From assembly GCF_002878395.1 (NCBI RefSeq), contig NC_061111.1:28076995-28140994 (forward strand): DNA of 64,000 nt. The letters run 5' to 3'. The translations under genes were made by a program, and so were the position numbers. Positions 1 through 11,599 of this stretch are shown piece after piece; positions within the stretch are counted from its first letter, which is position 1, and each line of letters starts with the position of its first letter. Source of the DNA: Capsicum annuum. Its lineage: Eukaryota; Streptophyta; Magnoliopsida; Solanales; Solanaceae. The notes beneath the pieces were generated by a model. The model searched no databases, was not told the DNA's origin, and saw only the letters and a list, made by a program, of their open reading frames with translations.

Positions 1-475
1 CGAAGTATGAGGCAACCCAGTCACAAAGTCTATAGTGATCCGTCCCATTTCCACTCGGGAATGGGTAACATCTGAAACAAACCACCGAGTCTCAAGTGCT
101 TTACTTTCACCTGCTGGCAACATAGGCAACAAGCCACAAAATCTACTACATCTTTCCTCATACCACCCCATCAGTAATGCTTCCTCAGGTCATGATACAT
201 CTTAGTCACTTCTTGATAGATGGAATAGCTAGAACAATGAGCCTCCTCTAAAATTAATCTAATCTGGCCTCCAATCCTCAAAAAACCATTTGAAGTAAGT
301 GAGGATTCCTTAGCCTCACCAATCAACACCTTACCCTGAATCATTCTCAATCCAACATCATCAAACTTATGAGCCCGAATCTGCTTCATCAAAGAAGACC
401 TAGCCTCCACTGATGCCAAAACACACCTAGGTTTTGAAATATCAAGCCTAACTATCTGGTTAGCCAAAGAGTGAA
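1..475 (-). pseudogene. Gypsy integrase: zinc-binding N-terminus and start of catalytic core (partial)
   Basis: The minus strand encodes the linker after RNase H (an ALEVHSLANQ-like stretch near 470) and then the integrase N-terminal HHCC region: the first half is open from 467 to 171, and the second half, with the CQQVK-type cysteine pair, follows a stop codon. The core begins with a PEWKWD motif at 1-60 that matches the P-W-K-W start of plant Gypsy integrases. The catalytic DDE residues are beyond the left edge. Stops interrupt the reading frame, so it is non-functional. Confidence 0.8.
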
Positions 476-1190
476 CCTATAAGGCCAAAGGCCTCTCCCA
501 GGTCAAAAGATGTGCCAAAATAATCATGCTTGTCGACTTTCGACTCAAGGCATCCGCAACCACAATATTCTTTCTCGAATAATAGAGAATAGTAAGATCA
601 TAATCCTTAAGCAACTCAAGTCAATGCCACTACCTCATATTAAGATCTAACTGGGTAAAGAAATATTGAAGACTACGATGATCCAAGAAAACATCACAAC
701 AAACTCCGTACAAGTAGTGCCTTTACAACTTCAAAGCAAAAACGTCCACACACTACTCCAAATCATGGGTACGGTAATTCCTATCATGGGGATTCAAATA
801 ACAAGAAGTATACGCAATCACCTTAGCCTCTTGCATCAACACAAGACCTAAACCAACACCGAGGCATCACAAAAGACGATAAATCACATACCCTCTTTGG
901 GCAAAGTCAAGATAGGAGCTGATGTCAACAAATTCTTGAGCTTTTGAAAGCTCACCTCACAAGTATTGGATCACTGAAAAGACATCTTCTTTGGAATCAA
1001 CTTGGTCAACGGAGTTGCGATAGATGAAAAACCCTCAATAAAATATCGATAGTAACCTGCAAAACCAACAAAATTCTGAATCGCTATAGGAGAAGTAAGC
1101 CTAGCCTAATCACGAACTGTTGCAATCTTGGCCAGATCGACCATAATACAATCCTTAGTCACCACATGACCCAAGAAAGAAATCAACTCC
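476..1190 (-). pseudogene. Gypsy RNase H domain, degenerate
   Basis: Minus-strand translation around 700-900 gives the plant Gypsy RNase H signature: a [12 protein letters not shown] stretch, then KVIAY-S, then N-Y-x-T-HDLE and FALK-WRHYLYG-like residues. At least two stop codons and a frame change lie within it. It joins directly to the RT C-terminus at about 1193, as expected in a Gypsy polyprotein. Confidence 0.75.
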
Positions 1191-1192
1191 AA

Positions 1193-2027
1193 CTAAAACT
1201 CACACTTGAAAAACTTTGCATACAAATTCTCATCCCTCAATCTCTGAAGCACAATCTGTAGATGCTCCTCATGATCCGCCTCACTATTGGAGTAAACCAA
1301 GATATCATCTATAAATACAATAACAAAGGAGTTGAGATACAGTTGAAATACCAAGTTCATCAACTCCACGAATGCTGCTGGGGAATTGGTCAACCCAAAG
1401 GACATGTCCATAACTTATAATAACCTATCGAGTCTGAGAAGTTGTCTTTAGAATATCCAAAGCTCTAATCCTCAACTAGCGATACCCAGACCTCAAATCC
1501 ATAGTTAAAAACATCGAAGCACCCTGAAGCTGATCAAACAAATCATCAATACGAGGAAGAGGATATTTATTCTTAACCGTCACCTTGTTTAACAATTGAT
1601 AATCAATACACATACACATAAACCCATCCATTTTCTTCATAAACAAAACAGGCGCACCCTAAGGTGATATTCTAGGTCGAATAAATCACTTACCCTATAG
1701 CTCCTGTAACTGATCCTTCAATTTCATCAACATGAATGGGGCCATCCTATAAAGAGGAAAAGAAATAGGCTTGGTGCCCGACTCAACATCAATGACAAAG
1801 TCAATATCATGATTTGGAGGCATACCGGACAAATCCATAGGGAAAACATCTATGAACTCACGGACAATACGACTAGAATCCAAAGAAAGAGGTGAAGCAA
1901 TACCAGTATCACAAATATAAGCCAAATAAGAAAAACACCCCCTCTCAACCAAGCAACGAGCCTCAAGAAAAGATATAACTCTCTTGGAACCCAAATGAAG
2001 CACCCCCTTCCAAGCTATCCATGGCAC
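1193..2027 (-). pseudogene. Gypsy reverse transcriptase, split by frameshifts
   Basis: The N-terminal part (2027-1695) carries the REFIDVFP and P-L-YRMAP motifs that precede the fingers of Gypsy RT. The middle (about 1690-1415) reads as [20 protein letters not shown] and D-L-R-SGY with interruptions. The palm and thumb (1411-1193) contain [10 protein letters not shown] and the catalytic FIDDILVYS box, followed by HEEHL and the A-KF-KCEF end. Together this covers nearly a whole RT domain, but in at least three frames. Confidence 0.88.
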
Positions 2028-2099
2028 ACCTCATGGAGCTAAAGGCACAGTCTTAGCATACAATCTAGGTTAGAATGGTAAGGAGCCAACCAATTTATA

Positions 2100-2698
2100 C
2101 CCAAGATGACGTTAAAATCTACTATATCGAAGACAAACAAGTTTACCTAAGTCTCACACCCATCAAAAGTCACAACACAGGATCGGTACACTCGATCTAC
2201 CACTACAGAATCTCCTAAAGGGGTAGATATATGAATAGGAATGGCAAGAGGCTCACTAGAAGAATCAAAACTCGAAGCATAATATACAAACACATAGGAG
2301 AAGGTTGATCCCAAATCAAATAACACAGTTGTAGATTTGAAATAGACAGGAACAATACCTATAATAACAACGCCAGAAGCCTCTACCTCTAGTCTGGCGG
2401 GTATAGCATAGCAATGTCCACGACTATCACTTTGCTGAGTAGCCCCGCAACAACCACCACGGTCACCACTACCTCTGCCCCGCATATCTCTAGTAGCACC
2501 TCTACTTCTCACATCTGAAATAGAAGTAACTTTGAAAACATGACGGGGACAGTCCTCGGCCACATGTCCAACCTCATCACACACAAAGCAAACTCTGTGG
2601 CCAGACTCAATAGAAGGAGGTATGACTGAGCTAGAACAACCATCCGAAGTTGCTGAACTAGAAGACCCACTACTTGAGCTCTGCAAAGCTTCCTGCAC
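2100..2698 (-). pseudogene. Gag C-terminus with CCHC zinc knuckle and retropepsin-like protease
   Basis: An open stretch of 183 codons (2698-2147) begins with a serine-rich linker and contains a CX2CX4HX4C knuckle (CFVCDEVGHVAEDC) that would bind RNA in the capsid. It continues into a protease domain whose active-site motif reads VLFDLGSTFSYV. The usual aspartate-threonine/serine-glycine triad has become Asp-Leu-Gly, so the catalytic loop is altered. The frame ends at 2147, before the usual protease C-terminus and the link to RT. Confidence 0.82.
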
Positions 2699-2746
2699 GG
2701 GCCAACCATGATACCTATGGAAACCTCTAGAATCCCCACCTCAAGA

Positions 2747-3472
2747 AGTTCAACCTCTGAACTCGACCTAATGGCGCACCTTTTTGGCGTCTCTCTAAAA
2801 TCCTCAAAGAATAGTCTCAGTCATCCTAGCTTGATCCACTATACTCCGAAATGATGAAATGATGCTCCATATAGTACCATCTGAGTCGTAGCTAGCTGAA
2901 GTGAAACATCCAACTCCTTTATGAACTTCTAAATCTTATCAGACTTGGTAGCAATGATGGCATAAGAATATCTAGACAAGGCATGAAAACATGTTTCATA
3001 CTCTGTAATAGTCACGTAGCCATGCTCTAAGTGATCAAACTCATCTCTCATCTGATCCCTCAGACTGTAAGACACAAACCTCTCCAAAAACACCCTTAAC
3101 AAATTGATCCTAAGTTATTTATGGAGAGTCAAGAGGTTTACAACTAACAAGTGACCTCCACCAATCTCTAGCTGCATCTCTCAACTGATAAGTAGTATAA
3201 GAAATCCCATGCGACTCAAGCGAACCAAGGTTAAGCAACTTCTCAAGATAGTCAATCAAGAACTCATAGGCATCTTCGCCTATAACACCACTGAACCTAG
3301 GAGGACCTAAGTGAGTGAATCTCTCAAACCTTTTCTGATCCTTAAAAGATATAATTGTACTCGCAATAAGAGCAGACATAGTAAATTTGGCTAGCTGATA
3401 CCCAACATGAAGAGGTAACATAGACAAAGGCTGAACTCCTAATCTCAGAATACCATACTCAGATATAGGCAC
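2747..3472 (-). pseudogene. Gypsy gag (capsid) N-terminal half, degenerate
   Basis: The clearest part is 3472-3119, with F-RLGPPRFSG and EDAYEFL-D-LEK then DAARDWWRSL, the capsid motifs of plant chromovirus gag (PPxFxG, AxxFL and WW-x-L). Further pieces of the same protein can be followed to about 2750 in other frames, including a DEFDHLEHGYVTITEYE-like stretch near 3000-3050. The coding start would lie close to 3480, about 190 bp inside the primer-binding site. Confidence 0.75.
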
Positions 3473-3657
3473 AAAAAAGAGTGAAACACTATTTAGAACA
3501 CAAGGTATGAAAGATCTGCATAATGAGGAACAAAATAAGAGAAGTTTCCTAAAGACATCTTATAGCATCTCAATGATAGATACAAACTTCGACGTACTGA
3601 TCCACAATACTCTATTAGATATCTCGTTCTTACACTGTTGAGACCAATGAACCTAGC

Positions 3658-3670
3658 TACTTTGATACCA
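3658..3670 (-). other. Primer-binding site (initiator tRNA-Met type)
   Basis: Two bases inside the LTR end at 3674 the minus strand reads TGGTATCAAAGTA, close to the plant initiator tRNA-Met complement TGGTATCAGAGC. It fixes the orientation of the element and the inner LTR boundary. Confidence 0.75.
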
Positions 3671-3673
3671 ATT

Positions 3674-6600
3674 TGTCACGATCTAAAAATCAAAGGTCAT
3701 GATAACATTTGTCGTGGCAAGCCTTGACAAGTAATACTATCACACAAATTGATATAAAATAAAAGATATTACCAAAACCCAAGGCAAGACTCTTAGAACA
3801 AGGTCATACCAAACATATATAGCAAAAATGGGAAATAAACAACTAAAGATACCATACAATATCCCAAAACTTGGTGTCACATTGTAAGAACTAAGTAATA
3901 CAACCCGAATTCAAAATATAATAAGATGTCTAAAAAGGAACAACTTTGTCTCTGAATACAAATAAGACATAGTCTAGATAAGAAAAGCTAGTAGTCAACT
4001 CCAGATGCATAGATGCATGGATCAATTGTTATCTCGAATAGACTTCCAATATCGCCTGAATCAATTATCGTACGACATACTCGAACCTGAATCTTCACCG
4101 AAAGGGTGTAGTAGGAAGAGTACGGTCCACTTATACTCAGTAGGTATCATAGGCCAACTGAGCAAAGTAGAAAATAAAGTATACAAAATACACACTATAG
4201 GCACATCACCTGCAATCAGAAAATGTCCCAAATAGTAGCCCACACTTCTCCACTAACAATTCGACAATACTCACATATACCACACCCAAATATGAGAAAG
4301 AAGCACAAGTATACAAATATCACACATACAAGTATAAAAAAAGTACACAGAGACATATGTCACGTCAAGACGATAATACAAAATAGAATAAGCACAATGA
4401 TATGATATGCAATAAAGATGATAATGACGATGATAAGATGCACGAGATTGTCGCACAACCTCCGTATACACCAATCGGGTTGTGCTCCAGAGGTAGGACC
4501 CATGGGGTCCGTTAATCCATATTCAATCAAATCCAATACCAATATCCATAACTCCTCTCCGGCACATCCATCGATGGAGGGTTTTTAAAGAAGTCACATT
4601 TTTTGTCAGAAAAAGTCAGTGTTACTAGTATTTCTACGGTGGTACCAATATTTCATGAATGTATGTGATATTAGGATGTAATGCTCACAACTAACTAGAA
4701 TGAGAAATTTCAAATCCAACCAATACACAAACCATGTGAGCCAAAATTCACTCAATATTTCAACCATCCATGAACCCAATGTAATCCATATGCCAATAGA
4801 GTAGAAATACACAATAATATGCCATTGATACCACATAAACTCCAATTTAGGTTTTTTCATCAAAGAAGATACAACCAAATACACATACACAAGGCCAACA
4901 ACATCATATAAGACCCCACACGGTCACACATAGAAAATAATGTCTCAAAACCACCAAATAACAATAATATAGGCCCTCACATGGGCACAACACAATAATA
5001 ATATCATTTTCATGATTGATTCTCATACCTATAACATGATTTTATACCAATATTAACTACCCATCCTAGTTTGAAGAAAATTAAGCCATAACTTATCTCG
5101 AATGCTGAGAACCAATCCAAAAAGCCTTAAATATAGAGTTTTCCCCCTCATGAACGGACCCTGAATCAATTAAAACATACAAATATATTATCTATAGGTC
5201 AAAAGAAAGTCAACAATATCCATATTGCCTATTTTTGAATCGGGATCAAATGGACCCATCCTGCTTCACGTTTCATTACCCTTTTTTTTATCTTGAGCAG
5301 AGGGTCTATCGGAAATAGTCTCTCTACTTCTTCGGGGATAGCGGTATGGACTACGTACATTTTATCCTCCCCAGACCCCACTGTGTGGGAATACACTGGG
5401 TTTGTTGTTGTTGTCGTTTGGGATCAAATGGACCCTCAAAATGGATTATTAAAAAAGAAAGGTAAAACCATAATTTTATTTTAGAAACATATTACCCATA
5501 TTAATAGGAGTCTACAACTGAAAACCAATACAAAAACGAGTTAAAAACGAGGTTTAAATCGAAGAAAAACCTTTTTCAAGCGTTATCGGCAAACCTCCAA
5601 AACTCATCTTAAAAATCAAGAATTTGAAGTAGTTTTGAAGATGAAATTGAGAGAAAAATGATAATTATAAGATTAAAAACTTACCCATGGAAGAAATCTC
5701 AAAAATCCCTTTTGAATCATCCAAATCCAAGCTCACAAGCCCCAAAAATGGTGAAAATGGGAGTTTGGTTCACAAATTTGGATGGAATCACAAAAAATAA
5801 AATGTAAGTTCATGAGAAATGGGAAGAATAGATTTCTAAATTGATAGACAATGATTCTACGATAAAAACGCATAGAAAATCGTCAAAATCGGAGCTTCTT
5901 AACTCCCAAAATGTCAAAAATATGATTTTGGGTCTTATACTTAGCAATGGTCACCAGGGTCAAAATGCCGCTTAAGCAACCAAATTTCTGCTTAAGCGAC
6001 CCAGTCAAACGGTTAAAGATTCGCTTTAGCGAACACACTAACACCAGCAATGTCAAAAACTTATTTTTAACCCCCGGAACTCATTCAAAATCCCTATGAA
6101 CATGATCCAATAGTGAAATTAGATTGTAAAACACGTTTCAGATCCAATAGCATCATCAAATTTATGAAAAAAAGGTCATTATCATAAAATTGACCTCCGG
6201 GATCCTACTAATACTATTTTCGAATCAAGGATCGATATGAGATCTAAAGGCCACGAATCCAAACCAACCCCACTACTAATCCTAATTTGACCTTCCAGAC
6301 TCAATGGCGGTATAAGATTTCAAAAACATATCATTTTCACAAAATTGACCCTCGATACCCAATTTCGCAACTTTCCAAATCGATGGTCGAAATGAGATAT
6401 AAAAGCCATAAAACCATACCAACTAAGTTACCGATCTAAAGTTGACGTTCCGAATCAGTTAGCACAGTCTGTTTTGTCATCCGATACATAGATCAATAGG
6501 TGTTGACCGAAGTCAACTATAGAGCCGTTATATCCACCAAAAATAAAAAATTTACATAAATCACACCGAACGGCATTGTGAACGTTGTTAATCATCCCCA

Positions 6601-6700
6601 CACCCCATAAATCCACAAAGCAACTACGGAGTGGGGTAAAATGATCAAAGCAAATAAAAATAATTATTTGACAAGAATCACCAAAAATCAAGTCGTTACA
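3674..6700 (-). repeat. LTR (5' LTR of the minus-strand Gypsy element), about 3.0 kb
   Basis: On the minus strand the repeat starts TGTAACGACTTGA (6700) and ends GATCGTGACA (3674), giving the TG...CA ends of an LTR directly before the primer-binding site. No second copy is in the window, so the outer boundary rests on the TGTAACGA start and on the LINE-like sequence that begins beyond it. Apart from the embedded SINE no coding sequence was seen in it; the short open frames here are not gene-like. Confidence 0.7.
5258..5419 (+). mobile_element. SINE, TS (Solanaceae) family, 5'-truncated, with 16-bp target duplication
   Basis: The stretch from about 5295 to 5419 has the conserved 3' body of the TS-type SINE of Solanaceae: an AGAGGGTCTATCGGAAA box, a TCTCTACTTCTTCGGG box, CTCCCCAGACCCCACT, and a tail of TTG repeats. 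The insertion is bracketed by the 16-bp direct repeat GGGATCAAATGGACCC at 5242-5257 and 5420-5435, the mark of target-primed reverse transcription. The tRNA-like 5' half with A and B boxes is missing, so this copy cannot be transcribed by Pol III. It lies inside the Gypsy LTR and is younger than it. Confidence 0.88.
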
Positions 6701-6730
6701 TCTGGTCCAGTGCCTTTTATATCAAAAATG

Positions 6731-7190
6731 ACATGGAGATATGGTGTATGCTGAAACAAAGTTAACCGGTGAAGGTTATGTGTTAGAGGTTGTAGTTATT
6801 GCTTTGAGAGATGGATTTGAATATTTTGTGGCACATAACATGCTACCTATTATTCTAGAGACAGATTAACTTACTTTAAAAAATGTCTTCGATGATAGGA
6901 AGTACCTTGAAATATTTCGATGGAAGTAAAGGGAATTAATCTTATTAGGAGTGTTCCAAGAATGATGCAAGTGACACATCTTGAGAGAGGGAAAATTGGC
7001 AGTTTTTTTTTTGCAATTCAAGTTTTTTGTTTGTAAAAGCTCTATTGGTTACACTAATTATTAGGAGGTACCAAATGGAGGAAAAACAATTATCAACATA
7101 GACAAGAATCAGATACCAAATTTACGCATAAGGAAGGGTCAAAATAAAAACTTTACAGCCAGGACATCAAACAACATACAATGACAGTAG
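6731..7190 (+). pseudogene. LINE RNase H domain relic
   Basis: In one frame from about 6738 the translation contains VYAETKL-GEG, LRDGFEYFVAHNMLPIILETD and LTLKNVFDDRKY, which match the RNase H-like C-terminal domain of plant LINE polyproteins (ETD-L-LKK signature). Further on, in other frames, come MMQVTHILREG and then INIDKNQIPNLRIRKG, the usual tail of such ORF2 proteins. Stops and frameshifts are frequent. The Gypsy LTR ends at 6700, just upstream, so the retrotransposon may have inserted into this LINE and removed the rest. Confidence 0.65.
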
Positions 7191-7691
7191 ACAAAATGGA
7201 TTTGTATACAGTGGATCAAAGGCAAATTGTTAAAAGTAGCATACAAATACTTTGAGCAAGGGAAGGTTAGAGAGTTGATAGATCTTGTCCCTAAACAGTG
7301 GTATCAACTCCAATCGGAGCTCAACCTGTTAAGCGATGAGACCAATTATCTTCTTTGATTATCACAAGATCTAAAAAAGGAATTAGAGTGGCTGAGCTTA
7401 CCAATGATTGAAAACGACATTGTTGATATGAGCAGTGCTGAAGGAGTGTTCTTCGAGATAGAATCATGGCGCTTGTGAGAGGTTTAAGTGCCCCTTGTGA
7501 TATCTACTCGAGCTTGCTGCATTGTGAACCAACGACTACTAATTGGAGTGATTTAGCCAATCTATTACCTATCAATGTCGTGATTTCACCAGAGCATCGT
7601 CTGAGTTCCATCGTTCATCAAGGACGAAGGTGATGATTCAAGTGTAGATGCAACTTCCCCCTTCTCCTTTTCTCTTCACTTTCCTTTTTCA
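7191..7691. other. Gene-free interval with a weakly coding-like stretch
   Basis: From about 7205 to 7345 the plus strand stays open with a composition like protein (LLKVAYKYFEQGK, then VRELIDLVPKQWYQLQ), and 7380-7450 reads LKKELEWLSLPM before frameshifts. It matches no family recognisable by eye. It could be the 3' flank of the LINE copy or a captured host fragment. Confidence 0.3.
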
Positions 7692-7700
7692 TTTCTAGAA

Positions 7701-9216
7701 CAAATAACGCTAAAAAAATACCACCGAACTATCTGAAATAACTTTAAAATATTTTGCTCGAAAATACTAGTTCGTTAAATATTTAGTTAAAAAATACCCC
7801 TCCCTCTAACAGAATTCAGAAAAATATCAAAAATACCCCTGAACTATCTGAAATGACTCAAAAATACTCTTTTATTAAATATTTAGCTCAAAAATACCCC
7901 TCCCTTTACGAAATTCCACCAAATATGTCACCTACATTGCTACATTACTATCCACATATAAAATGTTAGTATTTTTTAATTATATGACATTCCTTTTTTC
8001 TTTATTTTTATTTTTATTTTTATTTAAAAACGTCAGTGAAACAGACAAAACTTGAGTTTTTAATTTTTAATCAAAGTAGATAAATGGTGGTTACATAATA
8101 CTTTTTTTGAAAAAATTTATTAAATGTAACATCGCTATTATCAAATTTCTTTGATCATATAAAAAATAAGTTTTTTTCTGTTAATAGGTTTAAAAGTGTG
8201 AAACCCAGCAAAAGAGTCTTATTAAACTGATAAACCCATTAATTATTAGCCAGTATAAAAGTTAAAATTAAGATTTACTCGTAAAAATAACAAATTTCAA
8301 ACTAAACTTCAAATTAGTTACTCAAAAGATGTGTTTGGCTTTGCTAGCTTTTACTCAAAATGTTTATGTTAAAATGATTTAATAAATACCTCATCTAATC
8401 TAAAATTAATGAATCTTTGAATGTGACACACATCTTCAAAAAGTTAATGAATGACACAATTAAAGAATAATTTATCAATATTAAGTATCATTTTACTTGT
8501 TTTCAAACTTGTTCTAAAAATAATAAGATTATTTATCAAAAGTGAGTTTAGAAAAATGAATTCATTTCAAATGATTAAACAAGTGTTAAAAGGAATTGAT
8601 TTATTTTGAAAAAGAATTTGCATGTAGTAAATTCAACTCAATTATTAGTACATCAACATTTGCTAGCTTAAAAGTTGAAATTCTAGCTCCTCCTTCGAAT
8701 CAACATCAGATCAAGATCAAGCAATCCCTCATCCCAAACGACAATAACAAAATGAAATTTAGAACTTTTAAAACACTACTGAAAAGGTGAAATCTAGAAC
8801 TTTTAAAACACTAATGAAGTAATTAGCAAAAGATTATTTTTTTGATTTTTTCATTTCACTGCTTTACAAAAAAATAAAAATAAAGAAGAAATGAATGTCA
8901 TATAATTAAAAAATACTAACATTTTATATGTGAATGGTAATGTGGCATAGTCACGTGGTTTTTTTTATCTAGGTGGCATGTTTGGTAGAATTTCATTAAA
9001 GGGAGGGGTATTTTTTAGCCAAATATTTAACAGAGGAATATTTTTGAGTCATTTCAGATAGCTCAGGGGTATTTTTGATCCTTTTCTGAATTTCGTTAGA
9101 GGGAGGGGTATTTTTGAGCCAAATTTAACGGAGAGGTATTTTTGAGCCAAAAATCTAATGAGGGGCATTTTTTGAGCTATTTCAAATAGTTTAGGGGTAT
9201 TTTTTAGCCTTTTCCG
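7701..9216. mobile_element. Non-autonomous long-TIR DNA transposon, Mutator-like, 9-bp target duplication
   Basis: The two ends are long inverted repeats: the left arm (7701 to about 8025) and the right arm (about 8865 to 9216) carry the same run of GCTAAAAAATACC, AACTATCTGAAAT, AAAAATACCCCTCCCT and an ATGACATTC block in opposite orientation. The copy is flanked by TTTCTAGAA at 7692-7700 and 9217-9225. A 9-bp duplication with TIRs of about 330 bp is typical of Mutator-like elements. The 0.8-kb centre has no transposase; its only open frame (8596-8790) looks accidental. Confidence 0.8.
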
Positions 9217-9225
9217 TTTCTAGAA

Positions 9226-11269
9226 TGCTGACTCTATTTAGGCAACTGATTTTGTTGGACTTCTCGGGTTTGGACCACTTTTGGGCTTAAATCCAATGTT
9301 GTAAATGATTTCCTTTATAATAAAATGGCGAGCTTTGGCTTGTTTTAGGTAAAAAAAAAGGGGGGGAGGGGGTGAGGATGACAGAAACGACACTTCAAAT
9401 TAAATTATTTTTACAAAAATGGCTATGAAATTTAAATTTCACTTTCTAGCCATTAAGTTTGTTGGCTTGTTATATGCCGTTTCTACACACCTTCTATACA
9501 ATTTCTATACATATTTTATACATATAAATATTCCATACGAAAATTATACAATTTTGATATACAATTTATACAATATTTGTACATTTTTTTTTACATATTT
9601 TATACAACAATTATAAAATTTTTATACACTTTCTATATATTTTTTATATATATTTTACACATACACATATTTGAGACTTATATCTTATATAGATACATAT
9701 TCTATATACCAATTATATCGTTTTTTATATAATTATATTTAATTATTATTTCTAAACAATAAAAAAAACAGAATATTTTTTCAGTTAAAAATTTATAGCA
9801 AAAAAAAACTAAAATATTTTTAAAAGGGTTGAATGACCCAAATTGAAAATTATATCAATATTGTGTATGGACTGTATCAATATTGTATATGGATTGTATC
9901 TGAACTATGTGGGTCAAAATGATCCAATTTAGGAAATGGCTATAAAGTGAAAATAGTATATCCGACTGGTCACTTTTTGGAAAGATATCAAATTTGGACT
10001 TTTTATTTTAAAAAGTTTTATAAAGTGGTCCTTTTTCCTAAAAAAAATGCACAAGGAATTAAATTCTAGATTCTGCAAGTTTCGAATTTACGGGTGTAAT
10101 TATTTAAGTTTATTAGGTTCCAATCATTATTGTAATTAAAAAATTTAAAAGTTATTTTAATAATTTAACTAATAAAATGAAAGCTTAATCCATTTCTAGA
10201 ACATTTTTTATATTTATAAATCAATAATCGATAAGATTCAAAATCAAAACTGAACCAACCAATAAACACTCGTACTCTTCACTTTTGCTTTTTATTTTCT
10301 AAAAGTGCAGGTGATGCCTAGCTCCCTAGAAGTTCAATATGAATCCTCTTGTGATGACATGAAAGGAAGATCAATAATATTTTCACTTATTTTTTGACAA
10401 GATTTGAATCTTCTATTTATATCAATGATATAGGTACTCAACTGTTTGAGCTATTTCAATAAAAAGCAGCACCATTAACAACTAAGGTAATTTCTTCTAA
10501 TAATCTAATAATAAACAAACTAACTAAAATGCTTTGATATTTTGGGGTTATTTCTTTGCCCAAGGCAGTGACTAAGCTTCATTCACATAATTCAACAGAA
10601 TTTGAGAAGTTTAACATAAACAATAACATAAGTCAGATACCAGCGAAAGATAGGTTTCCTATTCATCCTTGAGATTATTCTCTGTTGAATACAAGGATTT
10701 TCTCCATATTGAAACTTCTCACTCAGAATTTGAAGGAGCAAAAGATTATATGACTAGCAGGCAGACAAAATAAGTAGCCGAAATAATATAATACTATGAG
10801 TAGCGAGCATTCCACCGAACACAATAAACTTACATAGAATTCGAATAACCATAAAAGTTTTTGGCTATTTCAAATAAGAAGTGATCCTGATGATGACTTC
10901 TTGAAAACTCAAACTTATCAAAAATAAAATTTCAAATCAATTATTCTACACCACAGAGCCTGCGACTTTCATCTGCATGAAAGCAAAAGTTCAGTCGGTA
11001 CAACATACAAGAGAGCAAAATTATAGAGAACAGAAAATAGATGGTACCGATTAAGATATCAATGAAATTATAGAGAATGATGCAAAAATGAAAAGAGTGA
11101 GTTATGATCTAGAGAACCATCAAGTAGCAGATAATAAAGCAATTAGAAGAATGATGTTATGGTAATTGTATGATGCGATGATGTTGCAATAAAGTTTCGA
11201 GCAGCATGGCTTCTTTTCCACTGCAAATAAAGAGAATTTGTTTGTTCTACTTTAACTTTGGATTTCTAA
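9226..11269. other. AT-rich gene-free interval with low-complexity repeats
   Basis: No gene was found. A run of A and G (about 9350-9375) is followed by an AT-rich stretch (9480-9740) made of irregular repeats of TATACAATTTCTATACAT type, and by two direct copies of a 24-bp unit, TCAATATTGT plus TATGGA, at 9855-9903. The motif AAATGGCTAT recurs at about 9416 and 9937, which may mark ends of a degenerate small element. A segment at about 10047-10125 recurs at 22205-22280. From 10250 to 11269 nothing recognisable was seen. Confidence 0.5.
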
Positions 11270-11566
11270 TGAAGATTTGTGCAGATTCTTTAATGAAAAA
11301 TCTGAAGAAGTAACAAAGAAAAAAAAGTAGTTTACAGAGAAAGAGACAGAGAGAAGAGAGTAATCAAAAAAGAGTTATCATTATTCATCTTGAGTGTTAA
11401 TCTGATACATATGTGATATATATAGTAGGAGAAATAGGGATCTATCTGTCCAAGTGATAATTGAGTAATAACTAATTAACCATCTAACTGTAACTCACTA
11501 TGTCACAATGAACAATAATAACTGAAATCCTGAAATCTTAACTAACTGTTGCTTCTTTCTTCAACA
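11270..11566 (-). repeat. Copia 3' LTR
   Basis: On the minus strand it starts TGTTGAAGAAAG (11566) and ends AAATCTTCA (11270). It is alignable along its whole length with the other LTR at 17246-17558 and carries the same TATATATCAC-type TATA stretch and AATGATAACTC block. Clear differences and small indels between the two copies indicate an old insertion. Confidence 0.85.
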
Positions 11567-11590
11567 CTACCCTTCAAACTTGGTGGTTTG
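11567..11590 (-). other. Polypurine tract next to the Copia 3' LTR
   Basis: The minus strand just before the LTR start reads TTTGAAGGGTAG, a purine-rich stretch in the position of the plus-strand primer. Confidence 0.55.
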
Positions 11591-11599
11591 AAGATGTTT

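Larger units (their letters stand above)
1..6700 (-). mobile_element. Ty3/Gypsy chromovirus-like LTR retrotransposon, decayed, cut by the window edge
   Basis: Read on the minus strand, the order from right to left is LTR (6700-3674), primer-binding site, gag, CCHC zinc knuckle, protease, reverse transcriptase, RNase H and the start of integrase, which runs off the left edge. RT before RNase H and integrase is the Gypsy order. The pol wording resembles plant Del/Tekay chromoviruses, but the chromodomain would lie outside the window. Stop codons and frame changes split every domain, so this is a dead copy. The other LTR is not in the window, so no target duplication can be tested; the 5 bp after the visible LTR are TCTGG (6701-6705). 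Confidence 0.9.

Noticed and set aside
4005..4890. Group of short frames on both strands at 4005-4890 as host genes
   Set aside because: They overlap each other within the 3-kb Gypsy LTR and have no start context, splice signals or domain.
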